A program made the translations under genes and the position numbers. Shown here piece by piece: positions 10,501 to 24,736 of a stretch of 64,000 nt of DNA. Location: contig OX467083.1 of NCBI GenBank assembly GCA_950106755.1, positions 36,265,029-36,329,028 on the forward strand. The letters run 5' to 3'. Numbering within the stretch: position 1 is the first letter of the stretch; every line of letters starts with the position of its first letter. The notes beneath the pieces are model-generated. The model saw only the letters and a list, made by a program, of their open reading frames with translations, had not been told where the DNA came from and searched no databases. This DNA is from Climacium dendroides. Taxonomy: Eukaryota; Streptophyta; Bryopsida; Hypnales; Climaciaceae.

Positions 10501-13500
10501 AGCCCAAGAGCTGAGAAATAATATTTAAAGGATGTTTTAGGGATTTCAACAACAAATAATATTATTGTATGGTTAGACCTATCAAATGAAGTCATGGTCA
10601 TTAATGTTGGTTAGAAGAGCTAATCAATCCTTTAACTAAAGTAAAATGTGCAAATTATGTTGCTACTACTCTTAAACGCATCTTCAAATTCTTGCAGATG
10701 AAATGAAGCTTTTCTTGGAACTATGATTTTTTAACTTTTAATGAGTTACTATTAAATCATAGTCTTTATTTTCATATTTAGAATATTTTTCTAATTATTT
10801 TGGCATGTAAGAAGTTGTAGGAAGATAAATTGATATTAGTTTGTCTTCTAATTAAATTTTAGGGGAGATAAGTCTTTTAAATAAGGATAAGAAATTGTGT
10901 GGTTATGAATATTAGCCAATAGGTTTGGAGGCCCACCCATTTAAAGAAAAGGTATGGATTGATTCTTGTGGCTTGGATATCTAAAACAGTACTTAGGGAG
11001 TTTCTCCAAGAGCTTAAAAATAGTAGAGTTTGGAGTTTGAAGGTCTTTTAGAGATTGAAGCTAGGGAGAAGAGATCTTATAGTGTATGAAGAATTTGGCA
11101 ATGAAATTTTAAGTATTATACATTATGATTTTGCGTTTCTAAAAAATCTTTATTTACTTAATTTGGAATTGTCTTTCAAAAGTTCTATTAGTTTGAATGG
11201 AGGGAAGTCTATTGCTTTCTATGAAAAGGAGCGAAGACTTCAACTAGCCATAGAAGACGGACAAGTTTTTTGTATGTGATATACAAAGCTATAATTCATT
11301 ATATTTGAAATTTTTATGAGTAAGTTGTGAGTGTCAAAATGAAGTAGAGTTTGTTGCCTTCAATTCTAAGGGCCAAAACTTTGGGTGGCTATAGAAGTTA
11401 GGTACAATGTTAAAATAAATCGAGATTTGGAAGAATAGTAGAAAATTGTATTAGCTTTCTAAAAAGCTATCACTTATCTCATTTGGAACCTTAATGCAAC
11501 GGTAGTGCAAAATCAATAAAGGAGTTGATTTGGAGGAGAAATTGAAGACTTATGTGTTGTAGCTTGTGACTTTTAAATTTTTGTTGTTGTAGATGGCATG
11601 GGTTAAATTAGCCTCATTTTAAGTCATGGTGAAAAAGTAAGGTTCTTCACCCACATAGTTGAGACTTGCTCAATTCTCACAATGAGGTTGGATTAATGAC
11701 TAACAAACTATGAGGTTGAAAATTTAGAAGTCATATTCACTAATGGTACCTTGTGATATACCATTGATTCTATCCATCTCATATCTCATGGTTTTTTATC
11801 CATATCTTGATCCATAAGCCAACTTAGAGTTCAAACATGATAGATCAATAGGGAACCATTTTATGACAATGTAAAAGATTCAACAATTAAATCTTAAGAT
11901 GTTACACAACTTACAACTTCTTTTGTTTCTATGCTATTTTTGATCAAAGCCAAAATCCTCGTGGTTTTTTAAGGAAAATTTCTCTCTACTCAATAGTGTA
12001 CACAAGATTCTAGAGTTACATGTGTTCAAAAAAATTCTAAATTTGGTAATTGTACTAAAAATGAAAGTTTTGGCGTGGTTTTGGTGAAAATATAATTAAA
12101 ATTTTTTAGGCGTTAACAAATAAAAAATAACTAGGTTTAGAATCTAATTTTTTATATATATGAAGAATTTTTAAAAATTCTATATTACTATACTTCAATC
12201 AATATTTTGTGTGTTTATATGTACTATGTGATCACTAGAACATTTTGCATTGAATTGTTAGTTTTTTTTACAATAGCTTTGTTAGTAGGATTGATTGTCA
12301 ATATGTAATTATTGTGATCTACGTGCACTCATGTATGTAGCACTCGTATATCTAGCATACAATTTCCACTCTAGTTTCAAGACAATATCTTGTAAAATTT
12401 ATGTGAGTTCTTAAAACATACATACTTTATTGCAATTGTGAGGTGGGTGAATATTATTATACTTCACAATGATAGTTTATTAAATTATTAATTTTCAAAT
12501 TTATCCAATTGAATTCCTAAATACAAATGTAATATCTTATCAAAATTATGACCTAAATGTTCTTCATAATATTCACATTTTTGAATAAAACTTTGAAATG
12601 TTTTGAGCACATTTTGTAATTGACGAGAATTTTTCTAAACCAAAAATTTTGAAATCCATAATTTTTTTAAATAGTTAAAATTTTATATATCTTGGCCAAA
12701 TCAATGACATTAATTGTTATAGAAGCTAAAATTTAGAAGGTGGTGCAATTGGATTATGTTTTTTGGTGCCAACAATTTATTACATTAAATGTACAGTGCT
12801 ACAAATGTTGTTACATTTTTATCCTATGAATGGTCAAATCCTCATTTGTTCACTTATTTATACAAAACTAAGATGGTACAATGGGAGAATTTAAACAATC
12901 TTCACTACAAATTTTACTATTCTCAAAGGGGACATATTCCTCTCTTGTGTAGGGATTGTTGCAAATTCTACAATAGGTATTCTATCCCTACTATTAAAGC
13001 AACTTATGCAAAATTTTCTTCATAATTTTTATTTATTATAATTTTATTTATTTAGGCAACATTTTATTTTGAAATAGAAAAATGTATATTAGGGCTTTGC
13101 TGCTTTCCAAGCTATGGTGATCCATTGAAGATTGCAAATTTAGAGTCATTACTAGAATTGATTTTTTTGTTTACACTTATGTACAAAGACCCTCAAGTAT
13201 CTTTACTTTGTATTTCAAATATTTGGTCCCATATTTTGCTCAAGTTAACTCCTTTACACTATCTCCTATGTTGTCTTTAAAATTATGGCAACGTAAAGAA
13301 TTTATAACATAGTTTTTGACTACTGACACTATAAAACTTGGCAAGTTGATGCAAAGTCAATTGCAATTGCAAATTAGAACATGCCCATTGTTGACTAGCC
13401 TCTAGCTTATATCAAAAGCCATATGGCAAACTCATTATTGGTGTTTTTTAAGAGGCAACAAAATCCCTCATTGTATCCCATTCAATTGGTTTGGTAAAAA

Positions 13501-14288
13501 GCCAAGACCCTTGAAAAGCTTATATTCTTTTCCATTTTCTATTTTTTCTCTTCAAATTTTTAAATCCAAGTAGAATCACAACTAAAAAGTGATATGATCA
13601 AACATGGGGCTAGATTCTATAAGTTGAGTCCATCATGACTAAGGTGGGAGTCGATTCACAACCACCCCATTTTCCTACCATCTCAACTCATTTTCAACTC
13701 ATTGCAGAGGTGGCAATGCTTTTAGGTTAAAGAAATACTTCCAAGATGAGTAACTCTACCTTGAATAGATGTCTTATCCATGATAGTTTGAAGGTTGATC
13801 TCACTTTTCATATTTTATTATATAGTATATACCTTCCTTGATAACATTTTAGTTTTAAGAAGGCATTCAAACAACTTTGAAATTCATTTTTAACATAATA
13901 GTTTTATTCCACTATTAATCATCTTTGATGAGAAATTTCTACATTTTAGACACATTCATAATTTGCCTGCAATAATTGCCACCACTCTTAAGAAATATAA
14001 TGTACCTAAGGAAATCTTTCAATTTAAAAGTGAAGAAAAATTTGCCAATCAAGTTTATTCCCTACCCTTCCAAGCCATGATTGCCCTCTAAAGAAAAAAA
14101 AGTAGATCCATAATCATTCTAATGTAATTCTAAAATTAAATCAACAAAACTCTATTCTACTCTTTCTCATTCTAAAATTCTTGACTTTGTAAATTAAAAC
14201 AAGAAAAAAAGATCACAAGGACTAGAATTCAAGCCCAAGGCAAACAAACTAGACTCAAAAAGATGGTTCCTGGAGCATGACCTTAAGA
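7546..14288. other. AT-rich intergenic DNA without recognisable genes
   Basis: Open frames here are short (up to about 78 codons), low in complexity and unlike any protein I recognise. The stretch holds diverged dispersed repeats, including 8053-8345. Long poly-A/T tracts and recurrent phrases such as CATAACTTTTGATT suggest old, overlapping transposon remains. Confidence 0.6.
8053..8345. repeat. Dispersed repeat, direct copy at 33788-34045
   Basis: Shared stretches include TCCATAACTTTTGATT, GGAAAAAATTATTYTACTATG and TACTTCAAACACAATYTT in the same order and orientation as at 33.8-34.0 kb. I found no defined termini. Confidence 0.65.
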
Positions 14289-15680
14289 AAATCACTTTTT
14301 GTAATTTAAAGTACACAATTGAGTTAAAAGTGTATTTGATGTGGGGCTATTTACCTTAATTAATGCATTTAAGATGACCATATTTTTATATAAGAAACTA
14401 CAAGGAGCATATTTCAAATACCCTATGGTTTTTGTAAATTCATTCATGCAAGTTTTTAAGTGGGACTATCTTACATATGAAATTTAAGTGTCTAAATTTT
14501 TCTTGCCTCCATCCTTCTTCACAAATTTTTCCCTCACTCTATTATATACATGTATAGGGAATACACCATGAAACCAATAACAATCAATTCAATTCAAGTG
14601 CCATTGACTGAATGGTAGTTTTTAAGTCCTAAAGGTCAGTTGCTCGTTGAATAAACAATTGAAAATCCAGATAATTTTCCTATGAAGTCAATTTTGGTCA
14701 AATGTTTATGAAATTTTGACACAAGGTGTGAACATGTACTCCCTTAGTAAGAATAAATTTTTTTTTCACATTGGGTCCCCAAATCAAAAGTTATGTTGCC
14801 CTGAATTTTTTAGGTAGCTAGGGCAATTTAGGCATCTTTTGCAAAAATGCTCATCAACTTTTGAAATTTGGCATGTATGTACCTAATAAAATAAGGAATA
14901 CAATTTTTAAAAATTAATCTTCAAATCACATTCTAAGAAGGGTCAAACTTTGTTAGCTATATTGAGGTGGCTTCAAGAAAAAACATTTTCTTCTAACTTC
15001 AAGCCTACTATCTTGCAATCTTTGAAGTCAAAGTTTATGAAAAAATTTCCACATATTCAAAATGTTTGTTTCTAATTTTTTTTAACCATTTGAATTTCAA
15101 ATAAAAAATTTCCTCATTGCACAAAAAATCTTCAAAAAGACTAGAATATTGCCAATGCACTTAACCTCCTTGCATTGTAGGGTAATTTACAATAGGCTAG
15201 AGTCCCTATATGCTTCAAAATTTTTTTGTGAGTGAACCTAACATCATATGCTTATGAATGGTCAAAATCTTCATTTAGTATAGATAAAACATTTTACTCC
15301 TAGAGGGGCTCAAAGTCTGCTCATCTTGTTCCTTAGGAATGAGAATTTTTTTTTCTCACTTCAAACGTTATAATCTTTCAGTCCACGTGGTCAAATGGGC
15401 TGAAACTTTTTCTACACTTGCTTTGATTTTTTAATACACTTTTGTATGTTTGAAATTCAAAAAGAAAATCAATTTTTTTAATTTTAGACAATGCATCAAA
15501 AATTGGATAGACAAGCCATCAATCTAGATAGACAAGCCTATTTGTCAATTTCGGCAGACAAGTTGTCAATGGGCCACTCAAGCCATCTAGAAATGTATTT
15601 ATTTGTTGATGGCATGGAAAACTTGAATGAGCATTTCTATAGACTTGAGTTGTTGGACAGACATGTTGTCCAAATAGAGA
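14289..15680 (+). repeat. IR1 left outer arm (inverted repeat of 18690-20077)
   Basis: This 1.39 kb segment recurs as a near-identical reverse complement at 18690-20077. Paired positions add up to about 34367 from end to end, so there are almost no indels. It includes a short frame (from 15491) with LDRQAINLDRQAYLSISADK that reappears inverted from 18876; I do not recognise this peptide. Outside 14289 and 20077 the sequences differ at once. No convincing terminal motif or target duplication is visible. Confidence 0.92.
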
Positions 15681-17270
15681 GTGATCTTTTCAATCTTTTC
15701 ACCCCATATAAGGGATTTTTCTTGCTAATCAAATCGTAGTCTATTCTCATGCAAATTCAAGTAGTATTATAGTGAGTATATGCAACATCAATTTAATGAA
15801 ATATAAGCCTTCTTTAAACAAAATATTCTTGTATCAATTGTCTTTAGGTTACCATATAGTTGAGATGGAGGGTAGGTATTGTATTAATGGTATTCTACTA
15901 CTCATGCTATGATCAAGCTATAAAGTAAATACAAATGGAATACTAATAAGGTATTTCACAACATAGATTGAATATGAACCCACAAAATACTCTTGCAAAT
16001 AAATAAGACATTGAATAATCAATTTGTTGATATGCTTACGAACTTTAAATACATTCAGGATCCCTAGCTCTAGCTTTTGAATCTTAGCAATTCAAATAGT
16101 ACAAATGAAATGAAAAAAACAAATAAAACATTTTGAAATAAGAAGTAAGTAAAATAGATTGTCGTGATTGTTGAGCTACGCTTCAATCTTAGGAAGTCAT
16201 GCCTCTCTTATGTCCATGTCAACTCCTACAAACCATAGTGTATTAAAGGACGTACAATACACTAGTAGGAGCATGTGTTTAAGTTGATGGATTTTGTTCC
16301 ACATCCAATGTAACAACCTTGTTTTTATGTCAACAATGACAACCAATGGAACATGAACATGTTACATTAGAACACGTTACATTAGATGTTCATGTTCCAT
16401 TGGTAGTCATTGTTGACATAAAAACAAGGTTGTTACATTGGATATGGAACAAAATCTATCAACTTAAACACCGGCTCCTACTAATGACATGTGTCTTAAG
16501 CATGGCTTCATATTGTTATTCGAATAAATTTTTTTAGCATACAATAAAAATCACAATTGCAAGTATCAATCATGTAGCATATAAAAATATATAACTAGCA
16601 TAATGCTACGTGTGGACATCATCTCTACATTTCCACATGGAATCAACAAAACTCAGAATTTAAGTGTCCATTTTTGTGTCCATGGTAGCTTAGTGAAGCA
16701 ATGTCAAAGGTTTTATAGTGCAAGGCAAATCATATGTAGCAGAAAGTTGTCTCCACACACAAGGGGATGGTAAGGAGTAGTGAGAGCCAGAGCCTACTTG
16801 TGCATCATCAAGGCACAAAAAATGGATCACCATTTATGGCACCTTACTACACACCAGTTATGAATTTTTTTTTGGATTCTATACCTATGTATCATGTGAG
16901 GTCAATATTTGCCTTCCAATTGCTATCTAGTTGGGTAATTCCCATTTAAAAACATTGCATCCTTACATGGGGAGGAAATTTGCATGGACATTTAGCTGCT
17001 TACGTATGAGTTGTATAAAGCTTAGTGTAATTCACTACATAATCAACAAGGTATTAATTGCACTATTGCTTCTTAGAGCTACATGTTGAACATTTTTCCA
17101 AACACGAATGGCATCTTTGAATAATTTGCATATAAGTATGTGCACTTGTTTGTAAAATCACATGTTTGAATATGAATAGGTTACGAAAATGAACCATCTA
17201 CTATATGTTCTAGCTTTGCTTATTGTATGTGAATAATTTGTGTATTCTCAATTAGTTGTAGGCAAGAGAA
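15681..17270. mobile_element. 1.6 kb insertion present only in the left arm of IR1
   Basis: The right arm of IR1 runs without a break from its outer part (to 18690) into an inner part (18470-18690). The left arm has the corresponding outer and inner parts separated by this segment. It therefore behaves as an insertion into, or a loss from, one arm. Both edges fall in an AG-rich tract (AGAGAG), which blurs any target duplication. No open frame is convincing; a 222-bp foldback lies within it. Confidence 0.65.
16263..16484. repeat. 222-bp near-perfect foldback (hairpin)
   Basis: The left arm (16263 to about 16364) and right arm (about 16376-16484) are complementary over about 100 bp with only scattered mismatches. 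Pairs include TAGTAGGAGC with its complement at the right end and ATCCAATGTAACAACCTTG with its complement near 16430. The loop is about 10 bp. It could be a foldback MITE or, if transcribed, a long hairpin RNA. No TATA-like promoter or terminator assignment is possible. Confidence 0.9.
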
Positions 17271-17480
17271 AGAGGAAGAGAGAGAGAGACTCTAACAAAT
17301 GTTGGGGTTGAATCTTGATATATCATTAGTTTGACGGACATCTAGATGTAACCTAACATTGAAATCTTGGTCTCCATCTACATTCATTGTACTAAATTTT
17401 TTTGTATTGTCCACATCTATCAAGGCTAACTTATTAAAAAAATTCTACTACATAATGCTTTTACACATCTTAAATGTAGC
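17271..17480 (+). repeat. IR1 left inner arm (inverted repeat of 18470-18690)
   Basis: More diverged than the outer arm but clearly homologous to the complement of 18470-18690. Shared phrases include AAATGTTGGG, TAGTTTGAC, TTCATTGTACTA, ATCTATCAAGGCTAA and TTCTACTACAT in the same order. The remaining loop between inner arms, 17481-18469, has no recognisable content. Confidence 0.8.
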
Positions 17481-18469
17481 ATTTCATGAATTTGATAAGA
17501 GCCCTACATGTCATATAAGATTTCCTTGCTTTAAATTAAATGGATCCTATCTTTTAGCTCACATAGTTTTTTAAAATATTGATAGTGATCTCTTTGGGAG
17601 CTTGAAATTTGAGATAGTCTTCTTCTTCATGTTTGGTATCAGGGCAACGGATAGGGGACAATTACAAGTTTGGCCTCAAAAAAATAGACAAGAAAATTAA
17701 AAAGAAAACTATGATTGTAATATGCACATTGGCCAATGCAACTTAAGTTGAATTCTTGCAACTTTTCAATCCAAAAATGAACTACTCTTTGACGAGCTCT
17801 TTGAAGAATCAATGACATATAAAGTCCTTTTGGAAATTATAAAAGTATCTTGTGAGTATGAGATAGTTCCACATTTTGTTTCTAAGAGTTTACATAATGT
17901 TAATCTATTGTCATTTGATAATTGGTTAGAAAGAATTAACTCCAACCATTTTGGTTGGCATAAGGTAATTACACCTAGAAAATGAACAACAATTTAAATA
18001 GTGAAATAAAAAGGAGGAAGAGTATATTGGTATGTAGTGGGCAAATGTTGTGGTGAGATATTGGGGAATGTGAATACATTTAGGATATGTATTTGTGGGA
18101 GTGGTTGATTGTCTTCAAATTTGCATTTGTTGAATAGTTGTTTATAAAGAAAATAATTTATTCAAATATTCAATAAACACTATAACATTCTTGAAATGTT
18201 TGCGTAAAGACCCTTTACTTATTGTACCTTGTGGTCCTAACTTTAAATAAAATATGAACTCTTGAATCGAGAAAATAAAAACAACTGACAAGGGAAAACA
18301 TGTCATTTGGGAAAAGCCAGAACCATGCAAGTGACAATATGCCATTCATTTTTTATCAAATCAGAATAGATGGACACATTCAATCATCACTTCAAGCCTT
18401 CTCAAATGTTGCAAGTTCTTGAATGAAATACCTTCCCAAATCATGCTATTCTAATATGTACTATACTGT
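17481..18469. other. IR1 central loop, no gene seen
   Basis: AT-rich sequence between the inner arms. It contains a TAAGGTAATTACACCTA string at 17961, which matches the end of the TA-flanked MITE family at 52826, but no second end is nearby. Confidence 0.5.
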
Positions 18470-20077
18470 TATTGTTGAAATAGGATGTGTGAAAAACATC
18501 ATGTAGTAGAATTTTTTTTCATAGATTAGCCTTGATAGATATTATATAAAATACAAAATTATTATAGTACAATGAATATAAATGTAGACTACCATTTTCA
18601 ACATCACGTCATGTTAGGACGTCTGTCAAACTAACAAAATGTCCACATTCAATCCCAACATTTATTAAAGTCTCTCTCTTTCTATATATATATTTGGATA
18701 GCATGTCCGTCCAACGATTCAAGTCTATAGAAATGCTCATTCAAGTTTTCCATGCCATCAACAAATAAATACATTTCTAGATGGCTTGAGTGGCCCATTG
18801 ACAACTTGTCTGCCGAAATTGACAAATAGGCTTGTCTATCTAGATTGATGGCTTGTCTATCCAATTTTTGATGCATTGTCTAAAATTAAAAAAATTGATT
18901 TTCTTTTTGAATTTCAAACATACAAAAGTGTATTAAAAAATCAAAGCAAGTGTAGAAAAAGTTTCAGCCCATTTGACCACGTGGACTGAAAGATTATAAC
19001 GTTTGAAGTGAGAAAAAAAAATTCTCATTCCTAAGGAACAAGATGAGCAGACTTTGAGCCCCTCTAGGAGTAAAATGTTTTATCTATACTAAATGAAGAT
19101 TTTGACCATTCATAAGCATATGATGTTAGGTTCACTCACAAAAAAATTTTGAAGCATATAGGGACTCTAGCCTATTGTAAATTACCCTACAATGCAAGGA
19201 GGTTAAGTGCATTGGCAATATTCTAGTCTTTTTGAAGATTTTTTGTGCAATGAGGAAATTTTTTATTTGAAATTCAAATGGTTAAAAAAATTAGAAACAA
19301 ACATTTTGAATATGTGGAAATTTTTTCATAAACTTTGACTTCAAAGATTGCAAGATAGTAGGCTTGAAGTTAGAAGAAAATGTTTTTTCTTGAAGCCACC
19401 TCAATATAGCTAACAAAGTTTGACCCTTCTTAGAATGTGATTTGAAGATTAATTTTTAAAAATTGTATTCCTTATTTTATTAGGTACATACATGCCAAAT
19501 TTCAAAAGTTGATGAGCATTTTTGCAAAAGATGCCTAAATTGCCCTAGCTACCTAAAAAATTCAGGGCAACATAACTTTTGATTTGGGGACCCAATGTGA
19601 AAAAAAAATTTATTCTTACTAAGGGAGTACATGTTCACACCTTGTGTCAAAATTTCATAAACATTTGACCAAAATTGACTTCATAGGAAAATTATCTGGA
19701 TTTTCAATTGTTTATTCAACGAGCAACTGACCTTTAGGACTTAAAAACTACCATTCAGTCAATGGCACTTGAATTGAATTGATTGTTATTGGTTTCATGG
19801 TGTATTCCCTATACATGTATATAATAGAGTGAGGGAAAAATTTGTGAAGAAGGATGGAGGCAAGAAAAATTTAGACACTTAAATTTCATATGTAAGATAG
19901 TCCCACTTAAAAACTTGCATGAATGAATTTACAAAAACCATAGGGTATTTGAAATATGCTCCTTGTAGTTTCTTATATAAAAATATGGTCATCTTAAATG
20001 CATTAATTAAGGTAAATAGCCCCACATCAAATACACTTTTAACTCAATTGTGTACTTTAAATTACAAAAAGTGATTT
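18470..20077 (-). repeat. IR1 right arm, uninterrupted
   Basis: Complement of 14289-15680 plus 17271-17480 in one continuous block. It lacks the 1.6 kb insertion and so records the arm's unbroken structure. The outer 1.39 kb is near-identical to the left arm; the inner 0.2 kb is visibly more diverged. Confidence 0.9.
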
Positions 20078-21330
20078 CCCTAAGTTTGAAACTCTTTTTA
20101 CTATTTGTGAAATGTATGTGTTTAGTGTACAAAGTGAATTTTTTTCTCACTCTTGTCCATGGGGGATTACAACTTCAAAATTCAAGAAATATTAGAATAT
20201 GTTGAATAGAGATTTCATATTTCGGTATAATGTAAATGCCAATGTTAAAAATTACCACCTCAAAATCAAAACTTGAATTGACTTTTTAGAAGACTTTGTG
20301 GATGTATCCTACATAATTGTGATTTATTTGAGTAGAGCAACAAAACATTGAGAAATATTGATAAATTCACCAAAAGTTCTAAAAACTCTTATTCTAAAAT
20401 GAAAATAGTGAATTGTCGTATTATGGTACTATAAAGTAGAAGAGGTTTTATATAAAAAAAAATTCAAAATGCAATTTTCATGGCCTAAGCACTTATTTCT
20501 TTTGCCATAGTTTTCAAAGGATATTTGAAGTGTCATGCTTGTATATGCATGCAAATTAAATTTTATCTTTCGCAACAAAAATGTGCACCTAAAAATCTAA
20601 TTTGTACATGCAAAAAAGTAAACAATAAAATCACAATTGTAGATTGAATATCCAAAATCCACAATTTGTTTTTTAGAGCCAATAATAGTAATCAAGCTCA
20701 TAATTTTATTTTTATTCTTTTTTAGCAAGGTTATAGTAGATAGTATGTGCCATTTTTTACAACCATCAATTAAATAACAAAATTTGTTCATTGTAGCTCC
20801 AAAGAAAAGAACTTTGAACATTGTTCAAAAATAGTGTTCTCAAAAGTGAAATTTGACTTATAATATGACCATATACATTCTAAGCAAGAATCTCTTGGGA
20901 GTGCTTTTAGAAAAGGATTACAAATATAATATATGTGCTTTAACAATGAGCTAAACAAATTCATCATTTTAATACAATGTTGTTCAAAGAATTCAAAATT
21001 CCTTGTCCATTTGTTGCATAATAGGTGCTACCTATGATTGAAAATCAATTATATATTGGTGATATTATATGTGGTGTTCTATAGAACATTCATTTTAGGT
21101 ATATTGAGCCAAAATGCCATTGACAATCAAGACAATATCATTTTAAACACATAATTGTTATTTGATCAAGTAAGTTATTGATGGGCAAATGAGTTAATCT
21201 TAAGTATAATCAATTCTTTATCTTATTCATGTTCACACTAATTAGATCTACAACAAAGGTGTTGCTTCATGATTGATCCTAATTTTTTACTATCTATATA
21301 CAAGTAGATGTTGCAATTATAAGAGTAAAG

Positions 21331-21460
21331 ATCCTTGTTCTCCTAAAGATACATAGTAGCAATTTAAAGACTTCTAAAGATACTCTCGCAATCCTTGCTC
21401 TCCTAATATATAGTAGCAATTTAAAGACTTTTAAGGATACTCTTGCAATCCTTGCAACTC
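21331..21460. repeat. Tandem duplication, about 58-60 bp units
   Basis: Units begin with ATCCTTG at 21331, 21391 and 21448 and share TAGTAGCAATTTAAAGACTT. Two full copies and a short third start are present. Confidence 0.85.
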
Positions 21461-24187
21461 TAAAAGAAAAATGTTTAATAAATGCAAATTATACTGCAAA
21501 ACTATTTTTCAGTCACAAATCATAATCCAACATGCATTTTTTTATGACAAGAAGGCATTATTACACACAAATTAATTGCACTAAAGAAGTAAAGGCCCCA
21601 CTTTTAAAAAAGGAGGGGATGGATTTTTTTGGCACCATCATTTGTTATTATGTTGTAGTATTTTCTTTAAAATAAAGAGACAATCATTGATGGTCATAGC
21701 ATAGCATTGCAAAGTCCTAGTATTTATAAATAACCTTTAGCTTCACCTTTAGTTCATTTTTCATCAACTTCAGTCTACATTAGTCCACCATGGAATATTT
21801 TGTTTACCATCTTATGCTACGTTGTCTACCACAAGGTTGTCTACCATAGGATTGTCTACCTTTCAACCCACCAATGCAACAATAAGTCTACCCAATGGAA
21901 GATAAAACTAAATTTATTTCTCTAATACCTTACCGTATTTAAACATTCAATATTAAGACATCCTACATTCTATTGTTTGCTGTCTAAATTTTTATTTGAA
22001 TAGCTTTTTTAACAATATGAACTTTGTAGCTTATTGCCCATTTGTTTATTAATGTTGAAGGGTTGGATAACATGACTATGAAATTGAAAGTGTTTAGAAT
22101 GTGTATGTTGCAAAGGAGTTTCAATAATGAAAAATATTTTGAAATACCCTTTGAATGGTTTTTTATTGGTATAGGAAGCTTTTATTGCAATAAATTCCTC
22201 GAAAAATATAATTTTGAGTTCTAAGTTTTGTACTTGAAATCAATATACTTCATTTGTATTTATAAATAAGATTGCCATATTAATGTGAGTGTCTTGAATT
22301 GTAATTATGTAGTAATTTCTATATTTGAATTTTTTAAATTAAATAATAAATAAATACCAAACCATCGATGATATAGTTATCTAAGAGTTTGTGAGTTCTA
22401 AATTTCAGATCATTCTCTATTATGGAGATCGCTCTATAATAAATCCATTTTTTTCTTTACAACCTTCTATCTTGTCTAGAATATTGCATGGATTATACAC
22501 TACAACTAATTCTTTTAAGAATTTACAACCATATATAAAAAATTACATGTGTTGTCACCCATTTATTACAAATTCTAGTAGCATGGTAGCGAGCATGGTA
22601 GCTGTGCTTTTAAAATATAGTCAACCAAAAAGTCATCTTAATCAAATCTCAAATTCATATTATGGTCAATTGGTGAAGCAAGGTGATAAAAATTCCATTT
22701 TATTTAGCATTCTTCAAAATAGTATTGATTGAGCTAGTTTCTCGGACACCTTCAAATATACTAAGTCTTGAAATTACATAGTTGCTTTTTTTTGTTTAAA
22801 TTGACAACAATCCCTTAATAACTTGGATGTATGAAGAATGTCCAATGTAAATGCACCAAGACTCACACCAAGGCAAGGATTCATTGTATTAGCTGTTGAC
22901 AAGGTTTAATCTTTAGCAAGTGATTGCATCACATTTTTTATTATTTGCAAATTATTAAGCAAATATCCTTCATCTATCTTTGATATGACATTTGACTTTC
23001 TTTTAAACTATTCTTGGAAGCATTACTCTTGAACCCTTTTGGTGCCACATTCAACATCTTACAATTTAAAGACAAAGTTATCCCTAAGTGGCTAAGTTCA
23101 CACTATAATCAAGATTGTTTGAGTGATGGACTTCTAGATGGTTAAATGTCTAATGACAAAGAGATATTGGATTTTATTCCATTAAGGTAAATAGTCATCT
23201 GCCATGTAAGGTCAACAGCCATTAATGCACCCATCTTCCCCTTTGAATTTCAACTTTAGTTCACTTTTTGTCAACTTTGGTTTGAATGAATCCACTTTGG
23301 GATATTTTGATTGCCGTCCCATGTCTAGTTATTCACCAAAGGGAGTGTGCCTCTTTGTCCATCTAAACTACAAATAAGTTCTAGACACCAAATGTTGAGC
23401 TAGACCTATTGGAAGCATAAATATGGCGATGCTTTAATATAATTATTAAAGGCACTCTTCAAAGAATTAATCTTTTCAGGACACAATGACCTAAAAAAAT
23501 TCAATAGATAGAAATGAAGAAATCATATATTGGTTCAAAAATCAAATCATTTTTGAGTAATCTAGAAGGACATTTAGGACATTTTGTGTCTTTTAAACAA
23601 TCAACTAGAAATTCTCTTTGTGCCACAATTTTCTATCTATGTGCCACAATTTTCTACAATATAATGTACTATTCGAAAATTTTTAGAGTTTTGAACATGA
23701 TTTGTATTTGATATGAGTTTTTTTCAATTTTCTTCAAAAATTCATGGTAATTTAAATTTTTTTGAAAAAAATTGAAAATTTCATGGCATATAATTTTATA
23801 TTAAACATATGATTTCATCTCTAAAAAATAAAAACAAAAAAAATTATTCATAAATAGTAACAAAGTGGAAGATACAAAGAATGAGGGACTTTCAAGTTGA
23901 CTACATGGTTATATACACCATCTTTTAGGATTAATAGTGGTCTAAGCAACCATGGTAGTAGGGTAGTATAAATAGATTTGGGGGACAAAAAGATTCACTC
24001 CTCATTGAGACCCTTCTTCCATAATCAATTTATCACTAAAATTTAATAACTAACTACATATTTTCAAAGCTATGAAAAAAAACAAAAGGCGTTAAATTTT
24101 GAGGGGTATCAAACAAAGAGAAGTAGTAGTAAAAAATTTGAAATAATTAATGAAAATTGTGTTTAGAAGGCTCCAAAAATTCACCAT

Positions 24188-24361
24188 CAATCTGTTACCA
24201 ATTTTAACACTAATGAACTCTCAATCTCAATCTTATCAATTTTAAGACTAATAACTCTCAATCTCAATCTCAATCAATCTGTTACCAATTTTAACACTAA
24301 TGAACTCTCAATCTCAATCTTATCAATTTTAAGACTAATAACTCTCAATCTCAATCTACAA
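24188..24361. repeat. 87-bp tandem duplication within a larger direct repeat
   Basis: A unit starting CAATCTGTTACCAATTTTAA begins at 24188 and again at 24275 with almost no change. A diverged copy of the whole neighbourhood (TTCACCACCAATCTATTAC, then ACAAGATGGTCACTTGATT) follows at about 24490-24640, giving a larger direct repeat. Confidence 0.85.
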
Positions 24362-24690
24362 GATGGTCACTTGATTCTTGATTTGAGGCACTTTTAGATT
24401 CTCAAGATTAGTCTAAAATAAAAATAGTGTTGGTGGATGTTGATGATAGGTTCTATAGTTGATGAATGAAATTGTGTTTAAAAAGCTTTAGAAATTCACC
24501 ACCAATCTATTACTAATTTTAATTAACACTAATCAACTTCCAATTTACAAGATGGTCACTTGATTTATGGCACTTCTAGGGGCACTTCTAGGTTCTTAAG
24601 ATTAATTTAAAACCAAAACAATGTTGATGGATATTGATGAGTATAGCACATTTAAAAAAAGATTAGGTTAAAAAGATTAGGTTTCATATT

Positions 24691-24736
24691 GTGCTTCATA
24701 GGGTTGTGCTTCATAGGGTTGTGCTTCATAGGGGTT
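24691..24736. repeat. 15-bp tandem repeat, three copies
   Basis: GTGCTTCATAGGGTT is repeated three times head to tail, the last copy with one extra G. Confidence 0.9.

Noticed and set aside
14289..20077. IR1 as an LTR retrotransposon
   Set aside because: The repeats are inverted, not direct, and no gag or pol reading frame lies between them.
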